Origin: Lysobacter capsici
Lineage (GTDB): Bacteria; Pseudomonadota; Gammaproteobacteria; Xanthomonadales; Xanthomonadaceae
Reading direction: 5' to 3'
NCBI RefSeq assembly: GCF_018732085.1
Contig: NZ_CP076103.1
Location: 2,046,001 to 2,110,000, forward strand
Length of the DNA: 64,000 nt
Shown here piece after piece: positions 16,650-25,207 of this stretch (position 1 is the first letter of the stretch; every line of letters starts with the position of its first letter). The position numbers were made by a program, and so were the translations under genes. The notes beneath the pieces were generated by a model, which worked only from the letters and a program-made list of their open reading frames with translations, made no database searches and was not told the origin of the DNA.

Positions 16650-19366
16650 CCGGCCCCGTCGCCGATAACCCATCGGCGACGCCCTCGGCGCCGCCCGCTG
16701 CGGCGGCTGAGCCCGCGGCCGATGCGCCGCCGCCTGGCAGCCCCGCGGCGATCCGCGCCGCGCTGGCCGCGGTCGATGCCGCGCTCGCCGAACGTTTCGA
16801 CCGCGACGCCGAAGCCGACATCGATCGCCTGCTGCGCGCGCGCACCGATGCGGTCGACACCCAGGTGCGCGCGGCCTGGCGCGCCTGCATCGACGACGGC
16901 GCGCCGCTGGCGCTGTTCGCTGTCGGCGGCTACGGCCGCGGCGAACTGTTTCCGCAATCCGATATCGACCTGCTGATCCTGGCCGAGCCGCAGGCGCAGA
17001 CCGCGCAGGCCGAACAACTGGGCTGTTTCTTCGCTTCGTTGTGGGACGCCGGCCTGCCGGTCGGCCACGCGGTGCGTTCGGCCGCGCAATGCACCGAAGC
17101 CGCGTCCGACCTGACCGTGCTCACCGCGATGCTGGAAGCGCGCCCGATCGTCGCCGACGCGGTCGCGCAGATGGCCTTGCAGGTGGCGGTATCGCCGTCG
17201 CAGGTCTGGCCGGCGCGCGACTTCTTCATCGCCAAGCGCGACGAACTGCGCCAGCGCCACGCGCGCTACGGCGACACCGCCGACAACCTCGAGCCCAATC
17301 TCAAGGAAGGCCCCGGCGGCATGCGCGACGTGCAGACCCTGCACTGGATGGCGCTGCGCATCATCGGCACCTCCGATCTGGAGTCGCTGGTCTCGATCGG
17401 CCAGTTGGGCCAGGACGAACTGACCTCGCTGGAGCGCGAACGCCGCGCGCTGTCGCGTCTGCGCTTCGGGCTGCACCTGGTCGCGCGCAAGCGCGAGGAG
17501 CGCTTGCGCTTCGACTATCAGAAGCTGCTCGCCGAACGCCTGGGCCATGTCGACAACGCCGACAACCTCGCCGTCGAACAGATGATGCAGGGCTTCTACC
17601 GCAGCGCCGCGCTGGTGCTGCGCATCGGCGAACGCCTGCTGCAACGTTTCGAGGAACAGATCGAGGGCGAAGCGGTGCCTGTGCCGCTGTCCTCGCCCTA
17701 CGACGCCTTCGAACTGCGCCGCGACTACATTGCTGCTCGTACAGCCGGCGCCGCGGGCGACGCCGACTGGCCGCGCGACGCGGCCGACGTGTTCGCGCTG
17801 TTCGCGGCCTGGGCCAGCCACGACGAAATCCGCGGCCTGCATTCGCAGACCGCGCGCACCCTGGCCGAAGCGCTGGGCAAGATCCCGAGCTTCGTCGAGG
17901 CCGAACCGACGTTGCGCGAACGCTTCCTCAAGATCCTGCGCGGCCCGCATCCGGTGCATGCGCTCGAACGCATGGCGCGCCTGGGCGTGCTCGGCCGCTG
18001 GATTCCGGCGTTCTCGAAAGTCTCCGGGCGCATGCAGTTCGACCTGTTCCATGTCTACACGGTCGATCAGCACACGCTCGCGGTGCTGCGCAATCTGGCG
18101 CGCTTCGCTTCGGGCGTGGCCGACGAGCGTTTCAGCATCGCCCACGAAGTCTGGCCGCGCCTGCGTAAACCGGAACTGCTGTTGCTGGCCGGCCTGTTCC
18201 ACGACATCGCCAAGGGCCGCGGCGGCGATCATTCCGAACTCGGCGGCGAGGACGCGCGCGTGTTCGGCGCCACCATGGGCCTGAGCGAGTCCGACACCGC
18301 GCTGGTCGAATGGCTGGTGCGCCAGCATCTGCTGATGTCGGTGACCGCGCAGAAGCAGGACATCGCCGATCCCGAGGTGATCCATCGTTTCGCCAGCAAG
18401 GTCGCCGATCGCGAGCACCTCGATCACCTGTACCTGCTGACCTGCGCCGACATCGCCGGCACCTCGCCGAAGTTGTGGAACGCGTGGAAGGACCGCTTGC
18501 TCGCTGACCTGTACACCGCGACCCGGCTCGCGCTGCGGCGCGGCCTGGAGCATCCGGTGGCCGGCGCCGAACGCGCCGCGGAAACCCGCGAAGCCGCGCA
18601 GGCCATGCTTGCCGCGTTCGGCGCGCGCGACGAGGAAATCGCCGCGTTGTTCGCGCGCATGCCGGAGATCGCATTCCAGCGCGGACGTCCCGATCAGATC
18701 GCCTGGCAGGCCGCCTCGCTGCGCGGCGTGGCCCTGGGCGACACGCGCGTGCGTGCCCGGCCGGTCAGCGCGCACGGCGGCGCGCATGCCGGCGCGCTGG
18801 AAGTGTTCGTGCATTCGCCCGATCGCGACGGCCTGTTCGCCGCGATCGTGGCCACGCTGGATCGATTGGGTCTGGCGATCCAGCAGGCGCGCGTGCTCGA
18901 CGGCCCGCTCGGCGCGATCTTCGATACTTTCGAAGTGGTGCCGACCGATCCGCGCCAGCCGGCGAGCGCCGAAGAAGTCGAACGGCGTCTGGAAACCGCG
19001 CTGTCCGGATCGCTGGAACGGATCAAGCCGGCGCGTCGCGCGCAACCGCGCCATCTGCGCCACTTCCGCATCGCGCCACAGATCGAATTCGCCGCCTACA
19101 CCAAGCCCGATGCGCTCAGCCCGCGCAGCGTGCTGAGCCTGGTCTGCACCGATCGCCCCGGCCTGCTCGCCGACGTCGCCCAGACCTTGCGCAAGCAACG
19201 CCTGCGCGTGCACGACGCGCGCATCGCCACCTTCGGCGAACGCGCCGAGGACGTGTTCCAGATCACCAGTGTCAACAGCGACGGGCACGATCGCCCGCTC
19301 GATCAAACGCAACAGCAGGCCCTGCGCGACGCGCTGCTGGCCTGCCTCGAAGGAGACAGTCGATGA
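16646..19366 (+). CDS. glnD: Bifunctional uridylyltransferase/uridylyl-removing enzyme
   Basis: Nitrogen sensor that uridylylates PII under nitrogen limitation and deuridylylates it when glutamine is high. The 906-residue protein has the nucleotidyltransferase motif GGYGRGELFPQSDIDLL at residues 94-110 (Asp106, Asp108), the GlnD-PII transferase region with NLKEGPGGMRDVQTL, an HD phosphohydrolase site (LFHDIAKGRGGDHSELG) in the middle, and two C-terminal ACT domains (LEVFVHSPDRDGLFAAI and LSLVCTDRPGLLADVA). The N-terminus has an extra Ala/Pro-rich stretch of about 30 residues. Its stop overlaps dapD by 4 bp. Confidence 0.97.
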   Translation: MTGPVADNPSATPSAPPAAAAEPAADAPPPGSPAAIRAALAAVDAALAERFDRDAEADIDRLLRARTDAVDTQVRAAWRACIDDGAPLALFAVGGYGRGELFPQSDIDLLILAEPQAQTAQAEQLGCFFASLWDAGLPVGHAVRSAAQCTEAASDLTVLTAMLEARPIVADAVAQMALQVAVSPSQVWPARDFFIAKRDELRQRHARYGDTADNLEPNLKEGPGGMRDVQTLHWMALRIIGTSDLESLVSIGQLGQDELTSLERERRALSRLRFGLHLVARKREERLRFDYQKLLAERLGHVDNADNLAVEQMMQGFYRSAALVLRIGERLLQRFEEQIEGEAVPVPLSSPYDAFELRRDYIAARTAGAAGDADWPRDAADVFALFAAWASHDEIRGLHSQTARTLAEALGKIPSFVEAEPTLRERFLKILRGPHPVHALERMARLGVLGRWIPAFSKVSGRMQFDLFHVYTVDQHTLAVLRNLARFASGVADERFSIAHEVWPRLRKPELLLLAGLFHDIAKGRGGDHSELGGEDARVFGATMGLSESDTALVEWLVRQHLLMSVTAQKQDIADPEVIHRFASKVADREHLDHLYLLTCADIAGTSPKLWNAWKDRLLADLYTATRLALRRGLEHPVAGAERAAETREAAQAMLAAFGARDEEIAALFARMPEIAFQRGRPDQIAWQAASLRGVALGDTRVRARPVSAHGGAHAGALEVFVHSPDRDGLFAAIVATLDRLGLAIQQARVLDGPLGAIFDTFEVVPTDPRQPASAEEVERRLETALSGSLERIKPARRAQPRHLRHFRIAPQIEFAAYTKPDALSPRSVLSLVCTDRPGLLADVAQTLRKQRLRVHDARIATFGERAEDVFQITSVNSDGHDRPLDQTQQQALRDALLACLEGDSR

Positions 19367-20256
19367 GCCCCGCCAAGAAGACCACCAAGAAGACCGCGAA
19401 GAAGAAGAGCAACGAGGCCCCGGGCATCGACGAACTCAAGTTCATGATCGACAGCGCCTTCGAGCGCCGCAGCATGCTGACCCCCGACGAGATCGAAGGC
19501 TCGACCCGTCCGACCGTCGAACGCGTGATTGACGGCTTGGAGCAGGGCGAGTTCCGTGTCGCCGAGCCCGACGGCAAGGGCGGCTGGAGCGTCAACGAAT
19601 GGCTCAAGAAGGCCGTGCTGTTGTACTTCCGGGTCAACGAGATGCAGGTGGTCGAAGCCGACCCGGCGCCGTTCTGGGACAAGGTGCCGGCGCGTTTCGA
19701 AGGCTACGGCGAAGCCGATTTCCGCAAGCTCGGCGCGCGCATCGTGCCCGGCGCTATCGCCCGTCGCGGCGCCTACATCGGCAAGGACGTGGTGCTGATG
19801 CCGAGTTTCGTCAACATCGGCGCGCACGTCGGCGAAGGCACGATGGTCGACACCTGGGCCACGGTCGGGTCGTGCGCGCAGATCGGCAAGCACTGCCACC
19901 TGTCCGGCGGCGCCGGCATCGGCGGCGTGCTCGAACCGCTGCAGGCCTCGCCGACCATCATCGAAGACCACTGCTTCATCGGCGCGCGTTCGGAAGTGGT
20001 CGAAGGCTTCGTCGTCGGCCACCACAGCGTGATCGGCATGGGCGTGTTTCTCGGCCAGAGCACCCGCGTGTACAACCGTGCGACCGGCGAGATCAGCTAC
20101 GGCTCGGTGCCGCCGTACAGCGTGGTCGTGTCCGGCCAGTTGCCGGCCAAGGACGGATCGCATTCGCTGTACTGCGCGGTGATCGTCAAGCAGGTCGATG
20201 CGAAGACGCGTTCGAAGACCAGCATCAACGATCTGCTGCGCGGGTTGGCGGACTGA
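19363..20256 (+). CDS. dapD: Tetrahydrodipicolinate N-succinyltransferase
   Basis: Lysine/diaminopimelate pathway enzyme that succinylates tetrahydrodipicolinate. A 297-residue left-handed beta-helix protein (hexapeptide repeats through GAIARRGAYIGKDVVLMPS, GARSEVVEGFVVGHHSVIG). Signatures: ERRSMLTPDEI, NEWLKKAVLLYFR, GGAGIGGVLEPLQA. A basic N-terminal tail (KKTTKKTAKKK) of about 18 residues is extra relative to the typical 274-residue enzyme. It is translationally coupled to glnD; dapE of the same pathway lies 3 kb downstream, separated by unrelated genes. Confidence 0.97.
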   Translation: MSPAKKTTKKTAKKKSNEAPGIDELKFMIDSAFERRSMLTPDEIEGSTRPTVERVIDGLEQGEFRVAEPDGKGGWSVNEWLKKAVLLYFRVNEMQVVEADPAPFWDKVPARFEGYGEADFRKLGARIVPGAIARRGAYIGKDVVLMPSFVNIGAHVGEGTMVDTWATVGSCAQIGKHCHLSGGAGIGGVLEPLQASPTIIEDHCFIGARSEVVEGFVVGHHSVIGMGVFLGQSTRVYNRATGEISYGSVPPYSVVVSGQLPAKDGSHSLYCAVIVKQVDAKTRSKTSINDLLRGLAD

Positions 20257-20269
20257 CGGACGCGCGCCG

Positions 20270-20740
20270 ATGCAGCGGATCTCGGCCGGCATGATGGTCG
20301 CCTACAAATGGGTGCTGCCTGCGTCGAGTCTGTTGTTGTTCACGGTCATCGCCCCGATTTGGAATAGCGTCGCGTCCTCGTTGGCTCCGTGGATGAAATG
20401 GCTGTTACCGGTCGCAGCGATCGTGGCATTCGTGGCCCAGGTGGCGACGACCTGGAGTCTCGCCGATGAGGTCGTCGATCATGGCGATCATCTGCGCGTG
20501 CGGCGTCGCAGCATCGAGGAAACGGTGGCGATCGCCGACATCGAAAAGGTGTCGGCGGAATATGCGATCCGTCCGCTACGGGTGGTTTTATCGCTGCGCA
20601 GGCCCGGCGCGTTCGGCCGGCGCATCATTTTCGTTCCACGCCCGAATTCCGCGTTCGGCACTTATGGCGAAAGCCGGGTGGCGGCGGATCTGTCGCAGCG
20701 CATCGGTTCGCGCGCGTCGGGTGAATCTGTCGATGGCTAG
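20270..20740 (+). CDS. Small membrane protein of a tandem paralogous family, copy 1
   Basis: A 156-residue protein I do not recognise. Two membrane segments (about residues 8-30 and 41-62) are followed by a cytoplasmic or peripheral domain with the family signature WSLADEVVDHGDHLRVRRRSIEE, then VSLxxPGxFGRRIIFVPR. It begins 14 bp after dapD and overlaps the next paralogue by 8 bp. Copies 1 and 3 share the block LADEVVDHGDHLR(V/I)RR(R/G)SIEE almost unchanged. It looks like a bacterial PH-type domain (DUF-like), but this is not certain. Confidence 0.7.
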   Translation: MQRISAGMMVAYKWVLPASSLLLFTVIAPIWNSVASSLAPWMKWLLPVAAIVAFVAQVATTWSLADEVVDHGDHLRVRRRSIEETVAIADIEKVSAEYAIRPLRVVLSLRRPGAFGRRIIFVPRPNSAFGTYGESRVAADLSQRIGSRASGESVDG

Positions 20741-21047
20741 CATCGTCAATACGGTATTGATGTGGTTGCTGGTCTGGGACCTCGCCGACGAGGTCGTGGA
20801 CGAGGGTGGATATCTGCGCGTACGCAAGGGTCGCATCGAAGAACGAGTGATGTTGCGCGACGTAGTAAAAGTCAGCTATAGCGGCAATACCAGGCCGGCT
20901 CGTCTGAGCCTATGGCTGCGTCGGCCGAACCGGCTTGGCGATCGCGTCGTGTTCATCTCGAAGGGCTTCGTGTGGCGGTTATTTGGCGAGCATCCCATGG
21001 CCGAACAGTTGCGTGCGCGGGCCGAACGCCTGCGCAAGTACACTTGA
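20733..21047 (+). CDS. N-terminally truncated paralogue, copy 2
   Basis: A 104-residue product that starts within the end of copy 1. It retains the soluble block (WDLADEVVDEGGYLRVRKGRIEERV, then LSLWLRRPNRLGDRVVFISKG) but lacks the first membrane segment and most of the second, keeping only about ten hydrophobic residues (NTVLMWLLVW). This suggests partial duplication of copy 1 or 3 with loss of the 5' part. It may be functional through translational coupling or be decaying. Confidence 0.55.
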   Translation: MASIVNTVLMWLLVWDLADEVVDEGGYLRVRKGRIEERVMLRDVVKVSYSGNTRPARLSLWLRRPNRLGDRVVFISKGFVWRLFGEHPMAEQLRARAERLRKYT

Positions 21048-21241
21048 ACCAACGCGGGGCGCAGTTGCAGCGTGAGCAGGCAGGGCGCATCCAGGTTGGT
21101 CGATTCAACATTTGTCGGTATCAGGTTGATCGTTCATGACGACGCTGGGTGGGCGCGGTAACTGCGATAGCTGTGCGAGCGCCAACATGTGGCTGGGCGG
21201 TTACGCGGTACTGCGTGAATCGGCTGACTAAGAGACGGACC

Positions 21242-21730
21242 ATGAAGCGAATTTCAGTTCAATCGATCGTTTTCTACAAATGGATTGCGCCGGCGATGAC
21301 GCTGCTGCTTCTGGTCGTTGCTTCAGTCCAGTGGAGCAAATCGGGCGGGGCATGGCCTTGGTACGCCTGGGCGTTGTTCGCGGCTGCCACCACGGTCGCC
21401 GCGGCGCACAGCATGATCATGGGGAAGCTGGCCGATGAAGTCGTCGATCACGGCGATCATCTGCGGATAAGGCGCGGGAGCATCGAAGAGGGTGTTCCGA
21501 TCGCCGATATCGAAACGATATCGACGAATCATGCGTTTCGGCCAGCCCGGGTGACGTTGCGGCTGCGTCGGCCCGGACGCCTGGGCGACCGTGTTTCGTT
21601 CATTCCGCGGCAGAATTGGCTGGGCATGTATGTCGAGAGCGCGGTGGTGGTCGAACTCAGGCAGCGTATCGCGCTGAAGAAAATCCATGATGAGTTCGTC
21701 GGTGCCGATGGCATCCGCGGCTCCGGCTGA
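21242..21730 (+). CDS. Small membrane protein of a tandem paralogous family, copy 3
   Basis: A 162-residue paralogue of copy 1: segments IAPAMTLLLLVVASVQW and WALFAAATTVAAAHSMIM span the membrane, then GKLADEVVDHGDHLRIRRGSIEEG and LRLRRPGRLGDRVSFIPRQ. It is separated from copy 2 by about 195 bp without a recognisable gene. The function is unknown. The three copies sit where relatives usually have dapD next to the ArsC-like gene and dapE, so they are likely lineage-specific. Confidence 0.7.
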   Translation: MKRISVQSIVFYKWIAPAMTLLLLVVASVQWSKSGGAWPWYAWALFAAATTVAAAHSMIMGKLADEVVDHGDHLRIRRGSIEEGVPIADIETISTNHAFRPARVTLRLRRPGRLGDRVSFIPRQNWLGMYVESAVVVELRQRIALKKIHDEFVGADGIRGSG

Positions 21731-21785
21731 GCGCCTCAACCAGGCACGAGTCTGTATCGGTTCGAAAACAATCATTGAGGTCGAG

Positions 21786-23096
21786 ATGACGACGCTTTAT
21801 GGCTTGAACAACTGCGACACCTGCAAGAAAGCGCGCAAGTGGCTGGACCGCTTTGAGATCGCGCATGCCTTTGTCGACTACCGCGACAACCGGCAGGCGC
21901 CGGAGACGCTGGTTGAGTGGAAGAACCAGCTCGGCGGTTGGGAGTCGTTGATCAACAAGTCTTCGACCACCTGGCGCACCTTGCCGCCCAATCGCAAGGA
22001 GCCGGCGTCGGATGCGGAGTGGAAGCTGTTGTTGAAGGAATACCCGCAATTGATCCGCCGGCCGGTGGTGGTGACCGACGACGGCAAGGTCACGCAAGGG
22101 TTCAGCGACAACGGCTTCAAGCAGCGGATCGCTCGTTCGCCACCACCGAACGCAGCAGCTCACGCTGACCTGCTTCTCCACGCCGCCCCTTCCACGCTGA
22201 TCACGATATCGCGCACTACCTGTTCGTTCACTACCTCGCGACACTCCTCTTCGCGACGGTCCTTCCTGGTGCTCTGCAATCCCTCTGCCTCCCGCGCCGG
22301 TCGACATTGGGCCAACCGTGCGTCGTATCATCTGACGCCCCGAAACCCCTCCCATTCTTTGATTGGGCGCGCGGCTCCGACCGACGAACCTCGCTCCGAC
22401 GGGCGTGGATCGATTGGGCACTCGCGCCAAACATCTCGCCCCGAAGTCTGGCGTGAGGCGCGCTCGTTGTTGCTGACCGTCCCGAGCGATGCGGGTTCTA
22501 CGGCGCGCCGCGTCGTCTTCTCGAACTCCCCCCGAGCGACGAGCCGTCGCATGGTTCGTGTCAATTCTGCTAGCACATACCCGACCGCCAACCCCGATCC
22601 GGCTCCCACGCGCAGTTCACCGTGTCTCCGGCGCACCTTTCCGACCGACCTAGTCGCATGGCTCACCCCGCGGCACGTCTTATCGCGCGCTCCTCCACTC
22701 TCCGTTGCGCGCGGCGCTGGGACGTGTGATCGGCTCGATTTTCCGCGCCAACTTGGGCTTCGAACTTTCTGTCGTTTCCTTTTCCCCACCCATATTCACA
22801 AGGTTTGGCGATGTGTGTTCAATCCGCTCGATTCTGCAACGGTCTTAGGGTGGCAACTTGGGTTCTTCAGAATACGAATCATTTGTGTGGTTTCCTGGTT
22901 TCACTGGCTGCAGGCTTGCGCCGCTGTACATACGCTACGATCAGTTGATTCATCGGTTTCGCGTCTCCACTCATGGACGCTTTCGATGCGCAAGCACTCC
23001 GTTGAGGGATGCACCCGGCCTCACACTGGGGGGGGGGGGGCGGGGGGGTGCGAGTCACGCAATTTGTCGATTGGGTTTTGTTTTGTTGAATCGTAG
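21786..23096 (+). CDS. ArsC/Spx-like reductase (YffB type) with lost stop codon and anomalous open extension
   Basis: The first 113 or so residues are a normal small ArsC/Spx/YffB-family protein: thioredoxin-like CDTC motif (LYGLNNCDTCKKARKWL, Cys10 and Cys13), the signature NKSSTTWRTL, and the usual end RRPVVVTDDGKVTQGFSDNGFKQR. Family members normally stop within a few residues of this point, about position 22130. Here the frame stays open for another 320 codons of Ser/Arg/Thr-rich sequence that resembles no protein and has unlike base composition. The family part is confident; the extension is probably non-coding DNA that removed the native stop. In relatives this gene lies between dapD and dapE. 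Confidence 0.6.
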   Translation: MTTLYGLNNCDTCKKARKWLDRFEIAHAFVDYRDNRQAPETLVEWKNQLGGWESLINKSSTTWRTLPPNRKEPASDAEWKLLLKEYPQLIRRPVVVTDDGKVTQGFSDNGFKQRIARSPPPNAAAHADLLLHAAPSTLITISRTTCSFTTSRHSSSRRSFLVLCNPSASRAGRHWANRASYHLTPRNPSHSLIGRAAPTDEPRSDGRGSIGHSRQTSRPEVWREARSLLLTVPSDAGSTARRVVFSNSPRATSRRMVRVNSASTYPTANPDPAPTRSSPCLRRTFPTDLVAWLTPRHVLSRAPPLSVARGAGTCDRLDFPRQLGLRTFCRFLFPTHIHKVWRCVFNPLDSATVLGWQLGFFRIRIICVVSWFHWLQACAAVHTLRSVDSSVSRLHSWTLSMRKHSVEGCTRPHTGGGGAGGCESRNLSIGFCFVES

Positions 23097-23245
23097 TTGT
23101 ATTTTTGTCTGTGTAGCGGCCCGTGCGTCTGTGATGCGGTAGCCGGCCGCAGAAAGAAGCCGTGCGACCCGCTCATTGCTCCGCCGCGTAGGTCCGGGGC
23201 TGTCAGCGCTGCAGCGCAGCATCAACAGCGTTGGCAAATCGGCAC
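22130..23245. other. Anomalous 1.1-kb island between the ArsC-like gene and dapE
   Basis: The sequence changes character at about 22130: lower GC, pyrimidine-rich plus strand to about 22800, then mixed. It includes a homopolymer of 13 G, one C and 7 G (23028-23048). Neither strand has a reading frame that looks like a protein. Both edges damage neighbours: the ArsC-like gene has no normal stop and dapE has no normal ATG. An insertion, a decayed element or an assembly fault are all possible. Confidence 0.6.
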
Positions 23246-24406
23246 GTGAGCGGCGGCATCGCACCGAGAACTGCAGCGGTGGTGCTCGCGCTGACCTGCG
23301 ATCTGATCGCGCGGCCGTCGGTGACGCCCGACGATCTGGGGTGTCAGGCGATGATCGCGCAGCGCCTGGGTCGCGCCGGGTTCGCCTGCGAACACCTGCG
23401 CTATGGCGAGGTCGACAATCTGTGGGCGGTGCATGGCGACGGCGACGGGCCGACCCTGGTGCTGCTCGGCCATACCGACGTGGTGCCGTCCGGGCCGGTC
23501 GACAGTTGGGCCAGCGATCCGTACCTGCCGGAGATCCGCGACGGCGTGTTGTATGGGCGCGGCGCGGCCGACATGAAGGGCAGCGTGGCGTCGTTCGTGG
23601 TTGCATTGGAGCAGTTCGCGGCGAAACATCCGCACCATGGCGGACGCGTCGCGTTGTTGCTGACCTCCGACGAGGAAGGCGATGCGATCGACGGTGTGCG
23701 CCGCGTCGCCGACACCTTCCGCGCGCGCGACGAGCGCATCGACTGGTGCATCACCGGCGAGCCGTCCTCGACCGCGAAACTCGGCGACCTGTTGCGGGTG
23801 GGCCGGCGCGGCACGTTATCGGCGACGCTCAAGGTGATCGGCGTGCAGGGCCATGTCGCCTATCCGGAGAAGGCGCGCAACCCGATCCATCAGGCGATGC
23901 CGGCGCTGTCGGAATTGGCCGGGCGGCGTTGGGACGATGGCTACGAAACCTTTCCGCCGACCTCGCTGCAGATCAGCAATATCCACGCCGGCACGGGCGC
24001 GAACAACGTGATTCCGGGCGAGTTGCAGGTGCTGTTCAACCTGCGCTTCAACCCGAGCTGGAACGCCGAACGTCTTGAGCGCGAATGCGAGGCGGTCTTG
24101 CAGGCGCATGGGCTCGAATACGAAATTCGCTGGTTCCGCGGCGGTGAGCCGTTCTACACCCCGGAAGGCCCGCTGCGCGCGGCGGCGCGCGAGGTGTTGG
24201 CGATGTTCGCTGGCGCGGCGCCGTTGGAGAGCACCGGCGGTGGAACATCGGATGCGCGTTTCATTGCGCCGCTGGGGGCACAGTGCATCGAGATCGGGCC
24301 GGTGAATGCGAGCATTCACAAGGTCGATGAGAATGTGCTGGTGGCGGATCTTGAGGCGTTGCCGGGGTTGTATCTGGCGTTGATTGAGCGGTTGATGGTT
24401 GGTTGA
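23246..24406 (+). CDS. dapE: Succinyl-diaminopimelate desuccinylase
   Basis: Binuclear zinc hydrolase of the lysine/diaminopimelate pathway. Ligands and catalytic residues are intact: LLGHTDVVPSGP, GRGAADMKGS, TSDEEGDAIDG (general base Glu and ligand Glu), and near the end NASIHKVDE. The start is unclear. GTG at 23246 gives 386 residues, but the family usually begins directly before LALTCDLIARPSVTPDD, so GTG 23279 or 23282 is equally possible. None has a good ribosome site and no ATG is available, which fits disruption of the original 5' end by the adjoining island. Confidence 0.93.
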   Translation: MSGGIAPRTAAVVLALTCDLIARPSVTPDDLGCQAMIAQRLGRAGFACEHLRYGEVDNLWAVHGDGDGPTLVLLGHTDVVPSGPVDSWASDPYLPEIRDGVLYGRGAADMKGSVASFVVALEQFAAKHPHHGGRVALLLTSDEEGDAIDGVRRVADTFRARDERIDWCITGEPSSTAKLGDLLRVGRRGTLSATLKVIGVQGHVAYPEKARNPIHQAMPALSELAGRRWDDGYETFPPTSLQISNIHAGTGANNVIPGELQVLFNLRFNPSWNAERLERECEAVLQAHGLEYEIRWFRGGEPFYTPEGPLRAAAREVLAMFAGAAPLESTGGGTSDARFIAPLGAQCIEIGPVNASIHKVDENVLVADLEALPGLYLALIERLMVG

Positions 24407-24454
24407 TTGGGTTTGTTCCCGCGTGGAAGTGTCGGGGCGTGCTCTGTAGTTGTG

Positions 24455-24540
24455 TTTTCGTGGTCGCGGCTTGCGCCGCTCCTACAGGTAGATGGCGCTA
24501 CATCGGCCTCAGCTCAGCTCAGCTCAGCTCAGCTCAGCTT
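24455..24540. repeat. Short dispersed repeat followed by six AGCTC pentamers
   Basis: GGTCGCGGCTTGCGCCGCTC (about 24461-24480) within a 35-bp block that recurs at 49.49 kb, then six tandem copies of AGCTC (24511-24540, last one imperfect). Non-coding, just downstream of dapE. Confidence 0.8.
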
Positions 24541-24586
24541 GGCTTACGCCGCGTTTCAGTCATGGCTTCCAGCGCTGCGAGGCCGC

Positions 24587-25090
24587 TAACTCGCGTTGGC
24601 AAAAGCACACCCGGAGGGCGGCGTGCAGGATGCACGCCGTGCGCCTCCGGGACATGGATGTCCCGTCTGGCGCATGCCTGCGCAAGCTCCGCACTTGCGG
24701 GCACTTGATTCAAAGAAAAGCGTTTTTCTTTGGTTACCTTTTGACCGAAGGGAATCCAGACGGACTTTTGTCGCTTTTGACAAAAGAAAGTAACTCGGCC
24801 GCTTGCGGACGAAAGCCGTTGATCTTGCCTTCGGCTTCAAAGGCTCTAAAGCCTTTAAAGCTTCCAGCAGGATCAAAAGCTTCCGCCACTAAAGCGGCGG
24901 GTAACTTTCTTTTGTCCAGAGCCACAAAAGAAAGTCACCAAAGAAAAAGGCGTTCCTGTTTCGAATCAAGAGCCGCACGATCGGTGCTGACGCAGGCATG
25001 CGCCACACGAGACATCCTGTCTCGGTGGCGCACGGCGCACATCCATGTGCGCCGCCCTCCGGGTGTGCTTTTGCTAACGCGAGGTAGTGG
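24587..25090. repeat. Large (about 500 bp) imperfect inverted repeat
   Basis: The left part (from CTCGCGTTGGCAAAAGCACA at about 24590) and the right part (complement of TGTGCTTTTGCTAACGCGAG ending about 25085) align with each other inwards over roughly 230 bp each: GGAGGGCGGCG, a small nested hairpin, TGGCGCATGCCTGCG, TTTTTCTTTGGT and ACAAAAGAAAGT recur in the same order on both arms. The centre is near 24840. Neither arm has a convincing gene. Similar large intergenic palindromes are known in xanthomonads as repeated elements. It fills the gap between dapE and the acylase gene. Confidence 0.85.
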
Positions 25091-25207
25091 CTTCGCGGCG
25101 CTGGATGAACTGCGCGGCTTCGGACTCAAGCCGAAGCCATGCTTCAACAGCAACAGCAACGGCAAGCATCCGATACGCGCAATCGTTGCCGCGCCGCCGA
25201 GCGACCG

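Noticed and set aside
16505..19312. A 935-codon open frame antisense to glnD, and similar long antisense frames over rnr and the acylase gene
   Set aside because: High GC keeps the opposite strand free of stops. The translations are Gln/Arg/His/Ala-rich without motifs, while the plus-strand genes are clear.
22328..22789. A 153-codon minus-strand frame in the anomalous island
   Set aside because: Arg/Ser-rich with no motif, ribosome site or codon pattern like the neighbours.
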